From NCBI RefSeq assembly GCF_000310245.1, contig NC_020505.1, forward strand, positions 1,274,001 through 1,338,000: 64,000 bases of DNA, read 5' to 3'. The notes under the pieces are model-generated. The model did no database searches and was not told the DNA's origin. It saw only the letters and a list, made by a program, of their open reading frames with translations. Within the stretch, counting starts at the first letter, position 1; each line of letters starts with the position of its first letter. The position numbers and the translations under genes were made by a program. The stretch comes from Candidatus Sulfuricurvum sp. RIFRC-1 (GTDB lineage: Bacteria; Campylobacterota; Campylobacteria; Campylobacterales; Sulfurimonadaceae). Positions 1 through 7,768 of the stretch are shown piece by piece.

Positions 1-282
1 AGCATTAAAGAGTGCAGCAAGAATTTCGGCACGTTTAAATCCAAACGTTTGGGCAATATTTTGAGGACGGTGGGAAAGCCGATGGGCATAATAGCTGATA
101 ATAAGGCTCATTACGTCGCTAAAGTTATGCAGCGCATCACTCAAAAGTGCTAATGATCCGGAGACTATTCCACCGATAAACTGAGCAACGGTAATGATCA
201 GATTGAGAATAACACTAAAAAGGAGTTTCCCTCCGCTAATATCACTGTGATTATGATGGTGATGGTGATGGTGGTGTTCCAT
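1..282 (-). CDS. CDF-family divalent metal cation efflux protein (N-terminal part, cut by window edge)
   Basis: The first 94 residues of a cation diffusion facilitator (CzcD/ZnT type), an inner-membrane antiporter that exports Zn2+ or similar ions. The start codon is the ATG at 282. A run of eight histidines (residues 3-10) plus H12 gives a cytosolic metal-binding tail. A first membrane helix covers about residues 20-40, and the second begins in a stretch containing D49, H52 and D56; the H-x3-D spacing matches the site-A metal ligands of this family. The reading frame stays open to base 1, so most of the protein lies outside the window. It is divergent from the EF-hand gene. Metal specificity cannot be told. 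Confidence 0.88.
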   Translation of the reverse strand, partial: MEHHHHHHHHNHSDISGGKLLFSVILNLIITVAQFIGGIVSGSLALLSDALHNFSDVMSLIISYYAHRLSHRPQNIAQTFGFKRAEILAALFNA

Positions 283-425
283 GAAAAACTGTCCAAAATG
301 AAATTGAGAGACTTTATCGAAAGTAGCTTTTATTTGCCTAAATGTTACCCAATAGTTACTATGCAACGTTTATTCTACACTCCGAGTAAGAATTTTTTCT
401 TGCTACACCCGATAAGGAGTCTCCC

Positions 426-1055
426 ATGACAGTCGGAACGAATTACAATTCGTATGCGTCATATACTTCTTCAATCTCTTCTACTACGCAAAGTTCAAAA
501 CCGAGTTTTGAAGATATCGCATCAGAGATGCTTACTGCATTAGATACAGACAGTGATGGCTCAGTTAGTTCGAGTGAGTTTTCCGCTGCATCCTCTAGTA
601 GTTCATCCGCAAGCGATATTTTTTCCATCCTCGATACCGACAGCAGCGGCAGTATGAGCACTGAAGAACTGGTAGCGGCACTTAAAAACATGAAGCCACC
701 AGAAGGATCGGAAAATGAAGGAGGGATGCCACCACCGCCACCGGGCGGAATGCCACCTCCTCCACCTCCAAGCGAATCGACATCGGCATCATCCGAAAGC
801 GAAAGCACCACCAGTGAAGTTTTTGCTGCACTCGATACCAACGAAGACGGTACCATCAGCATGGAGGAGCTTATGGCACTTTTTGAAGATCCCAAAGAAG
901 AGGAGAACAAAACTTCTGCTTCATCGGCATCTACTAGCAGTTCAACTGCCTCCAAGGATAGTCAAAACGAATGGCTTCAAAAACTTCTCTCATACTACAG
1001 CAGTAACAATACCGCTACAACTTCTACCACTTCTCTCCTCAGCATCAGCGCGTGA
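426..1055 (+). CDS. EF-hand calcium-binding protein with poly-proline linker
   Basis: A 209-residue Ser/Thr-rich acidic protein with three EF-hand loops: D40-E51 (D-x-D-x-D-G), D70-E81 and D137-E148 (D-x-N-x-D-G). Each has the glycine at loop position 6 and a final glutamate, so calcium binding is likely. Between loops two and three lies a proline linker (about residues 101-115) of PPPPP-GGM-PPPPPP type. No signal peptide or membrane helix is visible, so location is uncertain. The start at 426 has a good SD (AAGGAG at 414-419). A hairpin follows the gene, so it is probably transcribed alone. Function is unknown; the family includes secreted and regulatory calcium-binding proteins. Confidence 0.8.
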   Translation: MTVGTNYNSYASYTSSISSTTQSSKPSFEDIASEMLTALDTDSDGSVSSSEFSAASSSSSSASDIFSILDTDSSGSMSTEELVAALKNMKPPEGSENEGGMPPPPPGGMPPPPPPSESTSASSESESTTSEVFAALDTNEDGTISMEELMALFEDPKEEENKTSASSASTSSSTASKDSQNEWLQKLLSYYSSNNTATTSTTSLLSISA

Positions 1056-1060
1056 TGCTC

Positions 1061-1078
1061 CATGCCCTTTTGGGCATG
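1061..1078 (+). terminator. Probable terminator hairpin after the EF-hand gene
   Basis: A perfect 7-bp stem, CATGCCC and GGGCATG, closes a TTTT loop six bases after the stop codon. The sequence downstream is T-rich but not a clean T-run, so termination may be partial. Confidence 0.55.
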
Positions 1079-1104
1079 TTACTTAGTTGTTACTTTTCCA
1101 TCGA

Positions 1105-1119
1105 TATAATCGCTTTATG
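1105..1119 (+). promoter_or_regulatory. -10 box giving a leaderless start for the response regulator
   Basis: A perfect TATAAT (1105-1110) stands six bases before the ATG at 1117. Transcription would start at or next to the A of the start codon. No SD precedes this ATG. No good -35 is present, which is usual for Campylobacterota promoters. Confidence 0.5.
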
Positions 1120-1785
1120 ATTAACGTTTTAATGATCGAAGATGATATCGAACTGGCACAATTGTTAAAAGTACGTCTCCATCGGGACAATATCGACGTT
1201 ACCATCGCACCAACGCCGCTGGAAGGGTTAAGTCTTTTTCAAACCCAACCGTTTGATCTGCTGGTTCTTGATTTATCACTTCCTCAGATGGACGGTATAG
1301 AGATATGCCGACTTATTCGTCAAGAGAGCCCGATCCCGATCATCATCTCTTCCGCACGATCCGATATACGCGATAAGATGATGGGTTTTTCACGCGGTGC
1401 GGATGACTATCTCCCCAAGCCCTATGATCCGCAGGAACTTACATTCCGCATTGATGCCATCATGCGCCGCATGCATCCGACCCTTCCGCAGAAAGCATCC
1501 CCTTTTGAAGTGGATGAAGCGAAGCACGAAATAACCCGCCATGGATCGGTTTTACGGCTGACACCGGCTGAATACGATATCGTCTCGTATATGATCCAAA
1601 AAGATCAATACGCCATTTCACGCGAAGAGCTGCTCCTCAACATCGGCTCGATCAAGTATGAGAGCAGCCTCAAAAGCATCGATGTCATTATGGGACGTAT
1701 CCGCCAAAAAATCGGCGACGACACTAAAAATCCACGCTATATCGTATCCGTACGTGGAATAGGATATAAATTTGTCAATGAATAA
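1117..1785 (+). CDS. OmpR-family response regulator (ArsR-like of epsilonproteobacteria)
   Basis: A 222-residue response regulator with a receiver domain (residues 1-115; acidic pocket E8-D9-D10, phospho-acceptor D52, K101) and a C-terminal OmpR-type winged helix (about 125-222) for DNA binding. The ATG at 1117 is preferred over an upstream TTG at 1087 because receiver homology begins at residue 2 and a -10 box lies just upstream. Its stop overlaps the start of the histidine kinase, so the two are translationally coupled partners. The pair resembles the H. pylori acid-responsive ArsRS system (unrelated to arsenic ArsR), but the signal here is unknown. Confidence 0.9.
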   Translation: MINVLMIEDDIELAQLLKVRLHRDNIDVTIAPTPLEGLSLFQTQPFDLLVLDLSLPQMDGIEICRLIRQESPIPIIISSARSDIRDKMMGFSRGADDYLPKPYDPQELTFRIDAIMRRMHPTLPQKASPFEVDEAKHEITRHGSVLRLTPAEYDIVSYMIQKDQYAISREELLLNIGSIKYESSLKSIDVIMGRIRQKIGDDTKNPRYIVSVRGIGYKFVNE

Positions 1786-3040
1786 TCACTCTATTATACG
1801 GCTAATTGCCCTCTTCTTTCTCCTCATTTTTGCCTTGATAAACGGGTTATTTTGGATCGCAAATCAACATTTTTCCAAAGAGCAAGAGGGGGATAGAATG
1901 AGACGTTTCGCTTTGGCAGAGCGGCTTATCCATCATAAAAGCGGAAATTTTGATACGGAACTAAAGCAGTTAATGGTCGCCTCCTCTTCTCTCTCACCCG
2001 ATTTCCTCCGATCTCACGGAAAGAGTGTGGCGGAATTCCCCTTTGGTAAAATGATCAACTATAACGGTAAAATTTATTTTGTAAAATCACTGCCGCCGAA
2101 ATTTCCTTTTCTCCCTCCTCCGATGTTCGATCACGTTTTACCGCCTCCGCCCCCTCTATTGGGTGATTTTTCTCCTATCGTCTTAGAAGACTTAAAAAAA
2201 GAATCATCGTGGAGTATGTGGAGCGTTATGATTGCCATTGACGTTCTTGTTTTGCTCTTTTTCGGCTTCATACTCAAAAAACTTACCCCCCTGCACCGTC
2301 TCAAAAATGCCATCATCAATTTCAAAGAGGGGGATACCCATCTGGATGTACCGATTGAGGGAAAAGACGAGATCTCCCAAATCACCCATGAATTCAACCA
2401 TGCATTAGAGAAAATCGCGTCGATGAAAGAGGCCAGAGCCCTCTTTTTACGCAATATCCTCCATGAGCTGAAAACCCCGATTATGAAAGGCTCTCTCACC
2501 GCCGACTGCATTAGTGAATCAGCTGAACAAGCGCGGTTGAAACGGATTTTTACTCGGATGGATTATCTGTTGGGTGAGTTTTCAAAAATGGAGCAGTTTA
2601 GCAGCGGCGAATGGCACCTGAATCTTCAAGAGTACCGTTTTGTCGATCTACTCGATCATACATGCGATATATTGTTATGCGATAAAAAAAGCCTTACGAT
2701 CAAAGGGGAAGATTCGGCCCTTATAATCAAAGTCGATTTTGAACTTTTTGCGATTGCATTAAAAAATCTTCTCGACAATGCATTCAAATATTCCAATGCA
2801 AAACCAACGGTAATCATACTCTCCCATTCCATCGAGATATGCAGTGTCGGAGAGGCGCTGAGTGAAGAGAACCGTCACTTTAGCAAACCGTTCAACCGCA
2901 CCTATGAAAGTTCAATGACAGGACTGGGGTTAGGTTTATACATAACCCATTCTATTCTTAAAAAGCATGGATTTAAACTCGAATATAACTACGCTTCGGG
3001 GCTGAATTGTTTTCGGATACAATTAGAAAAAAGGTTTTAA
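1778..3040 (+). CDS. Sensor histidine kinase, ArsS-like
   Basis: A 420-residue inner-membrane kinase. TM1 is about residues 7-28, a periplasmic loop follows, TM2 is about 146-168, then HAMP-like and DHp regions with phospho-acceptor H229 in HELKTP, and a HATPase domain with the N box around N334 and the G box GLGLGL around 382-387. The segment between N and G boxes is short and lacks a normal DxGxG box, as in ArsS-type epsilon kinases. The periplasmic loop is unusual: proline-rich stretches around residues 107-128, including PPPPP. The ATG at 1778 overlaps the regulator gene by 8 bases. It should phosphorylate the regulator encoded just upstream. Confidence 0.88.
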   Translation: MNNHSIIRLIALFFLLIFALINGLFWIANQHFSKEQEGDRMRRFALAERLIHHKSGNFDTELKQLMVASSSLSPDFLRSHGKSVAEFPFGKMINYNGKIYFVKSLPPKFPFLPPPMFDHVLPPPPPLLGDFSPIVLEDLKKESSWSMWSVMIAIDVLVLLFFGFILKKLTPLHRLKNAIINFKEGDTHLDVPIEGKDEISQITHEFNHALEKIASMKEARALFLRNILHELKTPIMKGSLTADCISESAEQARLKRIFTRMDYLLGEFSKMEQFSSGEWHLNLQEYRFVDLLDHTCDILLCDKKSLTIKGEDSALIIKVDFELFAIALKNLLDNAFKYSNAKPTVIILSHSIEICSVGEALSEENRHFSKPFNRTYESSMTGLGLGLYITHSILKKHGFKLEYNYASGLNCFRIQLEKRF

Positions 3041-3802
3041 ATGTTGAAACGGGCTTTATTACTTATTTCTTTAGTAAGCGTCTCATACGTGTACGCTTCC
3101 GATTATTCCCTTTCACTCAGCGCCGATACCACAAAATTCGATTATGCCGAAACCGATAGAAGCGGAAATTTACTCGATACAGAAAGAGCCGATTACGGCA
3201 AAATATCGGGTCTAACGATCACACTCGAACCACGCTATCAAGGATGGTATTTCAGTGCTGCCTATGCCGAAGGAAATACGAATTATGTGGGAAGTTTGCT
3301 TGGTTCGGGAGATCCTTACGGATCCTACCGAGGCATCACAGCCAATGAAATAGAAGATTACATACTCGGGTACAAAGCAACAGCGCGAGATACCCGTGGC
3401 GATTGGGAAATTCCACTCACCGTAGGAGTAGGATACCGTCGATGGCTACGGCAACTGGGGTATGATGAACTTTATGACTGGGGATACTACAATTTCGGCA
3501 TCGGTCTCCATCTCCGTCTCTCTTCGACTATGTCTATCGGGGCAGACGCAGCATATCAAAAAGCATTTAATGCCCAAATGTATGAAAATTTGCATGGTTA
3601 TACCTATAATCTAAACAATGTCTACGGCTACAAAATTACGGTACCATTTGAGGTTATGCTCAGTCATCAACTAGGCGCTTTTATTTCGTATAAATACGAG
3701 TTCTGGAATATCGACGCTTCCAATTCGGTCGGTGGATTTTATGAACCCGACAGTGAGACAAATAACGAAACTCTGTCGTTTGGATTTAAATTTTATTTTT
3801 GA
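3041..3802 (+). CDS. Outer-membrane beta-barrel-like protein
   Basis: A 253-residue secreted protein that I do not recognise by family. Residues 1-19 form a signal peptide ending in VYA. The rest is rich in Tyr, Gly and alternating hydrophobic residues, and the protein ends in Phe (FGFKFYF), the usual C-terminal signature for Bam-dependent barrel insertion. The ATG directly follows the kinase stop codon, so it belongs to the two-component operon and may be its main output or part of signal perception. A small (8-10 strand) barrel is inferred from length and composition only. Confidence 0.6.
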   Translation: MLKRALLLISLVSVSYVYASDYSLSLSADTTKFDYAETDRSGNLLDTERADYGKISGLTITLEPRYQGWYFSAAYAEGNTNYVGSLLGSGDPYGSYRGITANEIEDYILGYKATARDTRGDWEIPLTVGVGYRRWLRQLGYDELYDWGYYNFGIGLHLRLSSTMSIGADAAYQKAFNAQMYENLHGYTYNLNNVYGYKITVPFEVMLSHQLGAFISYKYEFWNIDASNSVGGFYEPDSETNNETLSFGFKFYF

Positions 3803-3808
3803 ACATGT

Positions 3809-3838
3809 TTGTACATCAAAACTGAAATGAGTTATAAT
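3809..3838 (+). promoter_or_regulatory. Candidate sigma-70 promoter for the Abi leader
   Basis: TTGTAC (3809-3814) and TATAAT (3833-3838) are separated by 18 bases. Transcription from about 3845 would give a leader of roughly 155 nt before the Abi start at 4000. The remaining gap 3839-3999 holds no ORF of note. Confidence 0.45.
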
Positions 3839-3954
3839 ATTCGTAATTATATTATGTTGCGGAGTATGAATGACTTACACTAACATCAAATGGAAACATC
3901 ATCGATGTGTGTAATAAATTTCAAAGCTTGTTTACGTGATAATTCTCTCAACAC

Positions 3955-3992
3955 ACCTCTCCCACCTCTACACAAAGTGCCAACGGAGGGGT
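3955..3992 (+). promoter_or_regulatory. RNA stem that pairs with the Abi ribosome binding site
   Basis: ACCTCTCC (3955-3962) can pair over eight positions (one G-U) with GGAGGGGT (3985-3992), which is the SD of the Abi gene starting at 4000. The loop is 22 nt. A second ACCTC copy at 3964-3968 could compete. A small hairpin ACATC-ATC-GATGT (3896-3908) lies upstream. Folding is inferred by eye. Confidence 0.45.
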
Positions 3993-3999
3993 TTTCTTT

Positions 4000-4932
4000 A
4001 TGAACAACTTACAATCCCAACTTCAAACTATCAAAAATCAATCGAACGGTTATACTAAATCCCCAAAAACTTTTGAAGAACAGCTCCAACATTTAAAAGA
4101 AAAAAATCTTATTATCACCAATGAAGCCTATACTCTCAAAAAGCTCTCCCATATTAACTACTACCGACTAAGTGCCTATTTTTTACCTTTGCAACATCCG
4201 AAATCATCCAAATTAGACGGTATTTTTTTAGATAATGTACGCTTTGAAGATGTTCTTGAACTCTATTTTTTTGATGTTGAGCTAAGAAAAACCGTCTTTA
4301 AAGCGATAGAATCGATCGAGGTCTATTTCAGAACACAGATCGCGTATCATCATTCATTGACTTATGGAGCATTTGGCTATCTTGATCCTGAAAACTTTAA
4401 AACCTCCCCTGAATTTTTTGACAAAGTCATGGTGGGTATTCGAGAAGAGACAAACCGATCCAGTGAAACGTTTATCGCCCATTTCAAAGAAAAATACAAC
4501 ACGACCGACCTCCCCGTCTGGGCTATGGTCGAAGTGGTCTCGATGAGCACCCTCTCCAAAATCTATGCCATGCTCAAAACCACTGAACAGCAGGCCGTTA
4601 CATATGCACTAAACGGTGTGAGCAAAGATTTGTTTCACAACTGGTTTCATGCCCTCACCGTCATGCGTAATATTTGCGCTCATCACAGCCGACTATGGAA
4701 CAAGACGCTGGGTGTCAGTTTCGAAAAACCGCGTAAAATCAAAGAGTTTCACTCTTTACAGGGGGATAAAGTTTTTTTTGCTCTCAGTGTTATCGCGTAT
4801 ATTCTCGATGCAATCGGTGAAGAGGCTGATTTCCAAAGTGACATTAAAACGCTCATAGCTACCCATCCGAAAATCAATATTAAATCGATGGGATTTGTAA
4901 ATGGGTGGGAAGAAATGTCGGTGTGGGAATGA
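4000..4932 (+). CDS. Abi_2 / AbiD-AbiF-like abortive infection protein (HEPN family)
   Basis: A 310-residue protein of the Abi_2 family (PF07751), related to lactococcal AbiD and AbiF phage-resistance proteins. The N-terminal part has the family signature around residues 47-62 (LKKLSHINYYRLSAYF). The C-terminal part carries an R-x4-H HEPN ribonuclease motif, R223-NICA-H228, followed by HSRLWN. A second Arg-x5-His (R111, H117) lies in the conserved EVYFRTQIAYHH block. The family is thought to act as RNA-cleaving toxins that stop growth on infection. The gene sits in an AT-rich accessory patch between the two-component operon and the ars locus, with a long leader and an SD that can be masked. 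Substrate and trigger are unknown. Confidence 0.88.
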   Translation: MNNLQSQLQTIKNQSNGYTKSPKTFEEQLQHLKEKNLIITNEAYTLKKLSHINYYRLSAYFLPLQHPKSSKLDGIFLDNVRFEDVLELYFFDVELRKTVFKAIESIEVYFRTQIAYHHSLTYGAFGYLDPENFKTSPEFFDKVMVGIREETNRSSETFIAHFKEKYNTTDLPVWAMVEVVSMSTLSKIYAMLKTTEQQAVTYALNGVSKDLFHNWFHALTVMRNICAHHSRLWNKTLGVSFEKPRKIKEFHSLQGDKVFFALSVIAYILDAIGEEADFQSDIKTLIATHPKINIKSMGFVNGWEEMSVWE

Positions 4933-4957
4933 AATTAAAAATACTGAATCTTATCGG

Positions 4958-4980
4958 CCTTCGGGTTATGAGCCCGACGA
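4958..4980 (-). repeat. 23-nt copy of the initiator tRNA anticodon arm
   Basis: These 23 bases are identical, in reverse complement, to the anticodon stem-loop of the tRNA-fMet genes at 25286 and 25411, including the CAT anticodon. The rest of the tRNA is absent: flanking bases diverge on both sides. The copy lies in the 72-base gap between the Abi gene and the next ORF. It may be an attachment-site footprint of an integrated element or a tRNA mimic linked to the HEPN protein. Confidence 0.7.
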
Positions 4981-5004
4981 TCAACTATGATAGGGAGTTT
5001 CTAA

Positions 5005-5646
5005 ATGAAAAAAATACTTAATGAAGCAAAAGCTGATTCTATCGCTGTCTACAATGCACTGGATATTGCAAGTGGCGGAAATCTCTCCCTTATAAAACAA
5101 AGCATTGCTCAAACATTTCATGGATTTTTAGAAGCCAAATTCAATAATCTTGTTTTAGACATACTTTCGAATGAAATTAGTGAAGATGAACTTTTGGAGT
5201 TTATTCATTCTCAATCCGAGAACAATAAAGAGTTCATTTCAAATCTTATTTTAAAAAATATGCACGCCGACAATCGGATTACTACTTTTTTATTAGCAAA
5301 ATTATGGATTCAAAAAATAAAAAACGGGTCACTCAATTACTATGAGTCATCCCTTTTTGCCAATATAAATTCTTTAACATATGAAGATTTTGAGATATTT
5401 TATGAGCTTTGGAAGAATAAAAAAACAACTCAATACGGTCATTTTTATTATGAAATTAATGAGCATCAATATTTTTATATTGATGCTCAAAACAAGTTAT
5501 TGAGTTTAGGAATATTGGAAAAGCCAAATGTTGTTGGTGGATTTACTCCAGACAAAACGATGGAACGACGTTTGAAAGTATTTGAGGGTACTGGATTTAG
5601 CGATTTCCTATTTGAATTATTAAAAGACTTTTTCGAAAATAACTAA
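5005..5646 (+). CDS. Hypothetical protein, AT-rich accessory gene
   Basis: A 213-residue cytosolic protein without signal peptide or membrane helices that I cannot assign. It is helical in character in the first 100 residues and rich in Phe, Tyr, Asn and Lys. The gene is clearly more AT-rich than its neighbours, with many AAA and TTT codons, which suggests horizontal acquisition together with the Abi gene. An SD (AGGGAG, 4991-4996) precedes the ATG. It lies 72 bases downstream of the Abi gene in the same direction and overlaps arsB, convergent, by four bases. A role as partner of the Abi protein is possible but unsupported. Confidence 0.7.
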   Translation: MKKILNEAKADSIAVYNALDIASGGNLSLIKQSIAQTFHGFLEAKFNNLVLDILSNEISEDELLEFIHSQSENNKEFISNLILKNMHADNRITTFLLAKLWIQKIKNGSLNYYESSLFANINSLTYEDFEIFYELWKNKKTTQYGHFYYEINEHQYFYIDAQNKLLSLGILEKPNVVGGFTPDKTMERRLKVFEGTGFSDFLFELLKDFFENN

Positions 5647-6896
5647 ACCAACCCGAGCAACGCCACCAACAATACCGGCGGGGTGACGATCAGCCCCACT
5701 TTCATGTATTCGCCCCACCCGATTTTAACCCCTTTTTGCGCCAAAACATGAAGCCAAAGAAGCGTTGCGAGTGAACCGATCGGGGTCATTTTCGGCCCGA
5801 GGTTGCATCCGATGATATTAGCATAAGCAAGCGCACTGTTCCCCGCTTCGGCAATCGCGATGTCCATGATCATAATGGTCGGCATGTTATTCATAACCGA
5901 GCTGAGGATGGCGGAGAGAAAGCCCGTACCGATCACAGCATACACATTTCCCATACTCTGAAGCTCTATAATAAGTCCAGCGAGATACGTTGTAAGCCCA
6001 CCGTTTTTAAGACCATACACGACGACATACAGCCCTATACTGAACCATACGACTTGCCACGGTGCCGCTTTGATCGTCATGATCGGTTTGGTTGCTTTGA
6101 AATAGGTTGCAATAGCAAGAAACACCAATGCACCGCCGAGAGCAAACACTGAAACAGGGAGGTGATAGATATCCCCGATAAAATACCCCACCATCAGCAA
6201 TGCCAAAAACCACCAGCTGAGGCGGAACATTGTCATGTTTTTGATCGCCGACTCTGGAGTTGAAAGCCCAGTAATATCGATGCGGGTAGGAATATCTTTG
6301 CGAAAGTAGATCCACAACACAATGATAGAGGCGATGATACTGAGAAGGTTTGGCAAGAACATGGTCTTGGCATATTCCCAAAACCCGAGATTGAAATACC
6401 CTGCCGTTACGATATTGGTTAGATTAGAAATTACGAGCGGATTACTGGCACTGTCCCCGATAAATCCACCCGCCATCAAAAACGCGAACATCGGAAGCGG
6501 CTTCATATTAAGATACTTCATTTTTGCCAGTACAATCGGCGTTAGAATCAATGCCGCGCCGTCATTGGCAAAAAATGCCGCCACAAGAGCACCGAGTATC
6601 ATCATATAGATGAACATCACATGACCGTTCCCGTGTGAGAGACGCGCCATTTTCAGCGCCGCCCACTCGAAAAAGCCGATCTCATCGAGTACCATCGAGA
6701 GTAGAATGATCCCTATAAAGGCGAGCGTTGCATCCCAAACGATAGACGTTACTGTCCACACGTCAGTAAGGCTGACAACACCTAAAGCCACTGCGGCAAT
6801 GGCACCAGCTACTGCGGATGTGCCGATTTGTAGCCCACGAGGTTGCCAGATGACTAAGACTAAGGTAATTAAAAAAAGTGTTACGGCAAGGATCAT
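5643..6896 (-). CDS. arsB: Arsenite efflux permease ArsB
   Basis: A 417-residue inner-membrane protein of the ArsB/NhaD ion transporter superfamily with about 11-12 hydrophobic helices. ArsB exports As(III) and Sb(III), driven by the proton gradient or with an ArsA ATPase; no arsA is present here. Family-like features are the N-terminal [10 protein letters not shown] segment, the [19 protein letters not shown] helix around residue 110, and a C-terminal [10 protein letters not shown] segment with [19 protein letters not shown] after it. The start overlaps the stop of the upstream arsC by four bases, so the two are coupled. It is transcribed away from arsR. Confidence 0.93.
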   Translation of the reverse strand: MILAVTLFLITLVLVIWQPRGLQIGTSAVAGAIAAVALGVVSLTDVWTVTSIVWDATLAFIGIILLSMVLDEIGFFEWAALKMARLSHGNGHVMFIYMMILGALVAAFFANDGAALILTPIVLAKMKYLNMKPLPMFAFLMAGGFIGDSASNPLVISNLTNIVTAGYFNLGFWEYAKTMFLPNLLSIIASIIVLWIYFRKDIPTRIDITGLSTPESAIKNMTMFRLSWWFLALLMVGYFIGDIYHLPVSVFALGGALVFLAIATYFKATKPIMTIKAAPWQVVWFSIGLYVVVYGLKNGGLTTYLAGLIIELQSMGNVYAVIGTGFLSAILSSVMNNMPTIMIMDIAIAEAGNSALAYANIIGCNLGPKMTPIGSLATLLWLHVLAQKGVKIGWGEYMKVGLIVTPPVLLVALLGLV

Positions 6897-7330
6897 AAAA
6901 TATTCTCTTCAATAGGATTTTTAATAAAAGCTTTTACCTGATCTTCAATTGTATCACGTACAACGCGCACTTGTTCCATAATCTCTTCATCGCTTCCGAT
7001 GAAAGTTGACGGATCAGGGAAACTCCACATAATAATTCGGCTAATACCGGGGAAGATCGGACAACGTTGTGCTGCTTCCGCATCACAAACCGTAATCACA
7101 TGGCTAAATGTTCTCCCCTCTTTGTAAAGGTTAAATACCCCTTTGGTTTCATTTTCTGATATATCGATCCCTTTTTCACCCATTGCACGAACAACATAAG
7201 AATTGAGGGTTCCGGGTTCGATCCCTGCACTCTCGCTACTGTCGTTATTTTGCGCGTATTGGTTGAAAAAAGCCTCGGCCATTTGGCTTCTTGCACTGTT
7301 ATGGACACAGACGAATAATACTTTCAACAT
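6893..7330 (-). CDS. arsC: Arsenate reductase, thioredoxin-coupled LMW-phosphatase type (copy 1)
   Basis: A 145-residue cytosolic enzyme reducing As(V) to As(III) for export by ArsB. It has the P-loop C8-VHNSAR with N11 and R14 as in low-molecular-weight protein tyrosine phosphatases, and two further cysteines, C82 (VTVCD) and C90, that form the disulfide relay reduced by thioredoxin. The family's DP motif appears as FPDPS near residue 107. It is the first gene of the leftward ars unit and shares a 114-base divergent control region with arsR. A second, only distantly similar arsC lies on the other arm. Confidence 0.92.
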   Translation of the reverse strand: MLKVLFVCVHNSARSQMAEAFFNQYAQNNDSSESAGIEPGTLNSYVVRAMGEKGIDISENETKGVFNLYKEGRTFSHVITVCDAEAAQRCPIFPGISRIIMWSFPDPSTFIGSDEEIMEQVRVVRDTIEDQVKAFIKNPIEENIL

Positions 7331-7388
7331 GGAATGCCCCTATTATGTTTTGCTGATAGCACTATATCGAAATTTATTTTAATAAATC

Positions 7389-7406
7389 AATATATCTTGA
7401 TATATT
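7389..7406. promoter_or_regulatory. Probable ArsR operator between the divergent ars units
   Basis: A perfect inverted repeat, AATATATC-TT-GATATATT, lies in the divergent promoter region. Its form (AT-rich, ATC-N2-GAT core) fits operators of ArsR/SmtB repressors. It precedes the -10 box of arsR, so binding would shut both transcripts. Confidence 0.6.
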
Positions 7407-7419
7407 ATTACTGTTTCGC

Positions 7420-7425
7420 TACAAT
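7420..7425 (+). promoter_or_regulatory. arsR: -10 box of arsR
   Basis: TACAAT sits seven bases before an ATG at 7433. The transcript would begin at or next to that ATG, leaving a very short leader with the SD GGAGGT (7435-7440) for the ATG at 7445. Confidence 0.45.
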
Positions 7426-7444
7426 ACGCTCTATGGAGGTGATT

Positions 7445-7768
7445 ATGGAAATCTTTTTAGAAACAATATCAGCACTCAATGATGAAACACGAATCAAAAT
7501 ACTGGCATTTTTGGATCAACATGGGCCACTGTGTGTATGCGATTTGCAATCTTCATTAGGTATGATCCAGTCACGTCTCTCACGGCATCTCAAAATCCTC
7601 AAAGACGGGGGATTTTTACGGGTGGATCGGTGCGGAACGTGGGCTTATTACTCTATAAGAACACCATTAGACCGGTTCCGAAGCGAAGCACTGGCTGAAA
7701 TCCGATGTCTGGGAATCACCCTTCCCCCACTACAAAAATTATCTGAAACAGGAGACTGTAAATTATGA
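7445..7768 (+). CDS. arsR: Arsenic-responsive repressor ArsR
   Basis: A 107-residue ArsR/SmtB winged-helix repressor. It has the As(III) site C30-V-C32 in the LCVCDL helix before the recognition helix (SQSRLSRHLK-like, about residues 42-50), and a third cysteine C63 in the wing. As(III) or Sb(III) binding releases DNA. The ATG at 7445 is chosen for the SD GGAGGT four bases upstream; an in-frame ATG at 7433 could serve a leaderless message and would add four residues. Its end overlaps the start of the second arsC by four bases. It should control both ars arms through the palindrome at 7389-7406. Confidence 0.92.
   Translation: MEIFLETISALNDETRIKILAFLDQHGPLCVCDLQSSLGMIQSRLSRHLKILKDGGFLRVDRCGTWAYYSIRTPLDRFRSEALAEIRCLGITLPPLQKLSETGDCKL

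Noticed and set aside
247-429. 60-aa plus-strand reading frame over the CDF start
   Set aside because: It is the complement of the histidine-rich start of the CDF gene and has no SD.
715-1086. Second-frame reading frame inside the EF-hand gene
   Set aside because: Basic, low-complexity shadow of the repetitive Ser/Pro-rich gene.
3856-3866. GTTGCGGA resembling the 3' end of the inverted tRNA-fMet, as a possible second att half
   Set aside because: Only eight bases match and the next bases diverge; too short to separate from chance.
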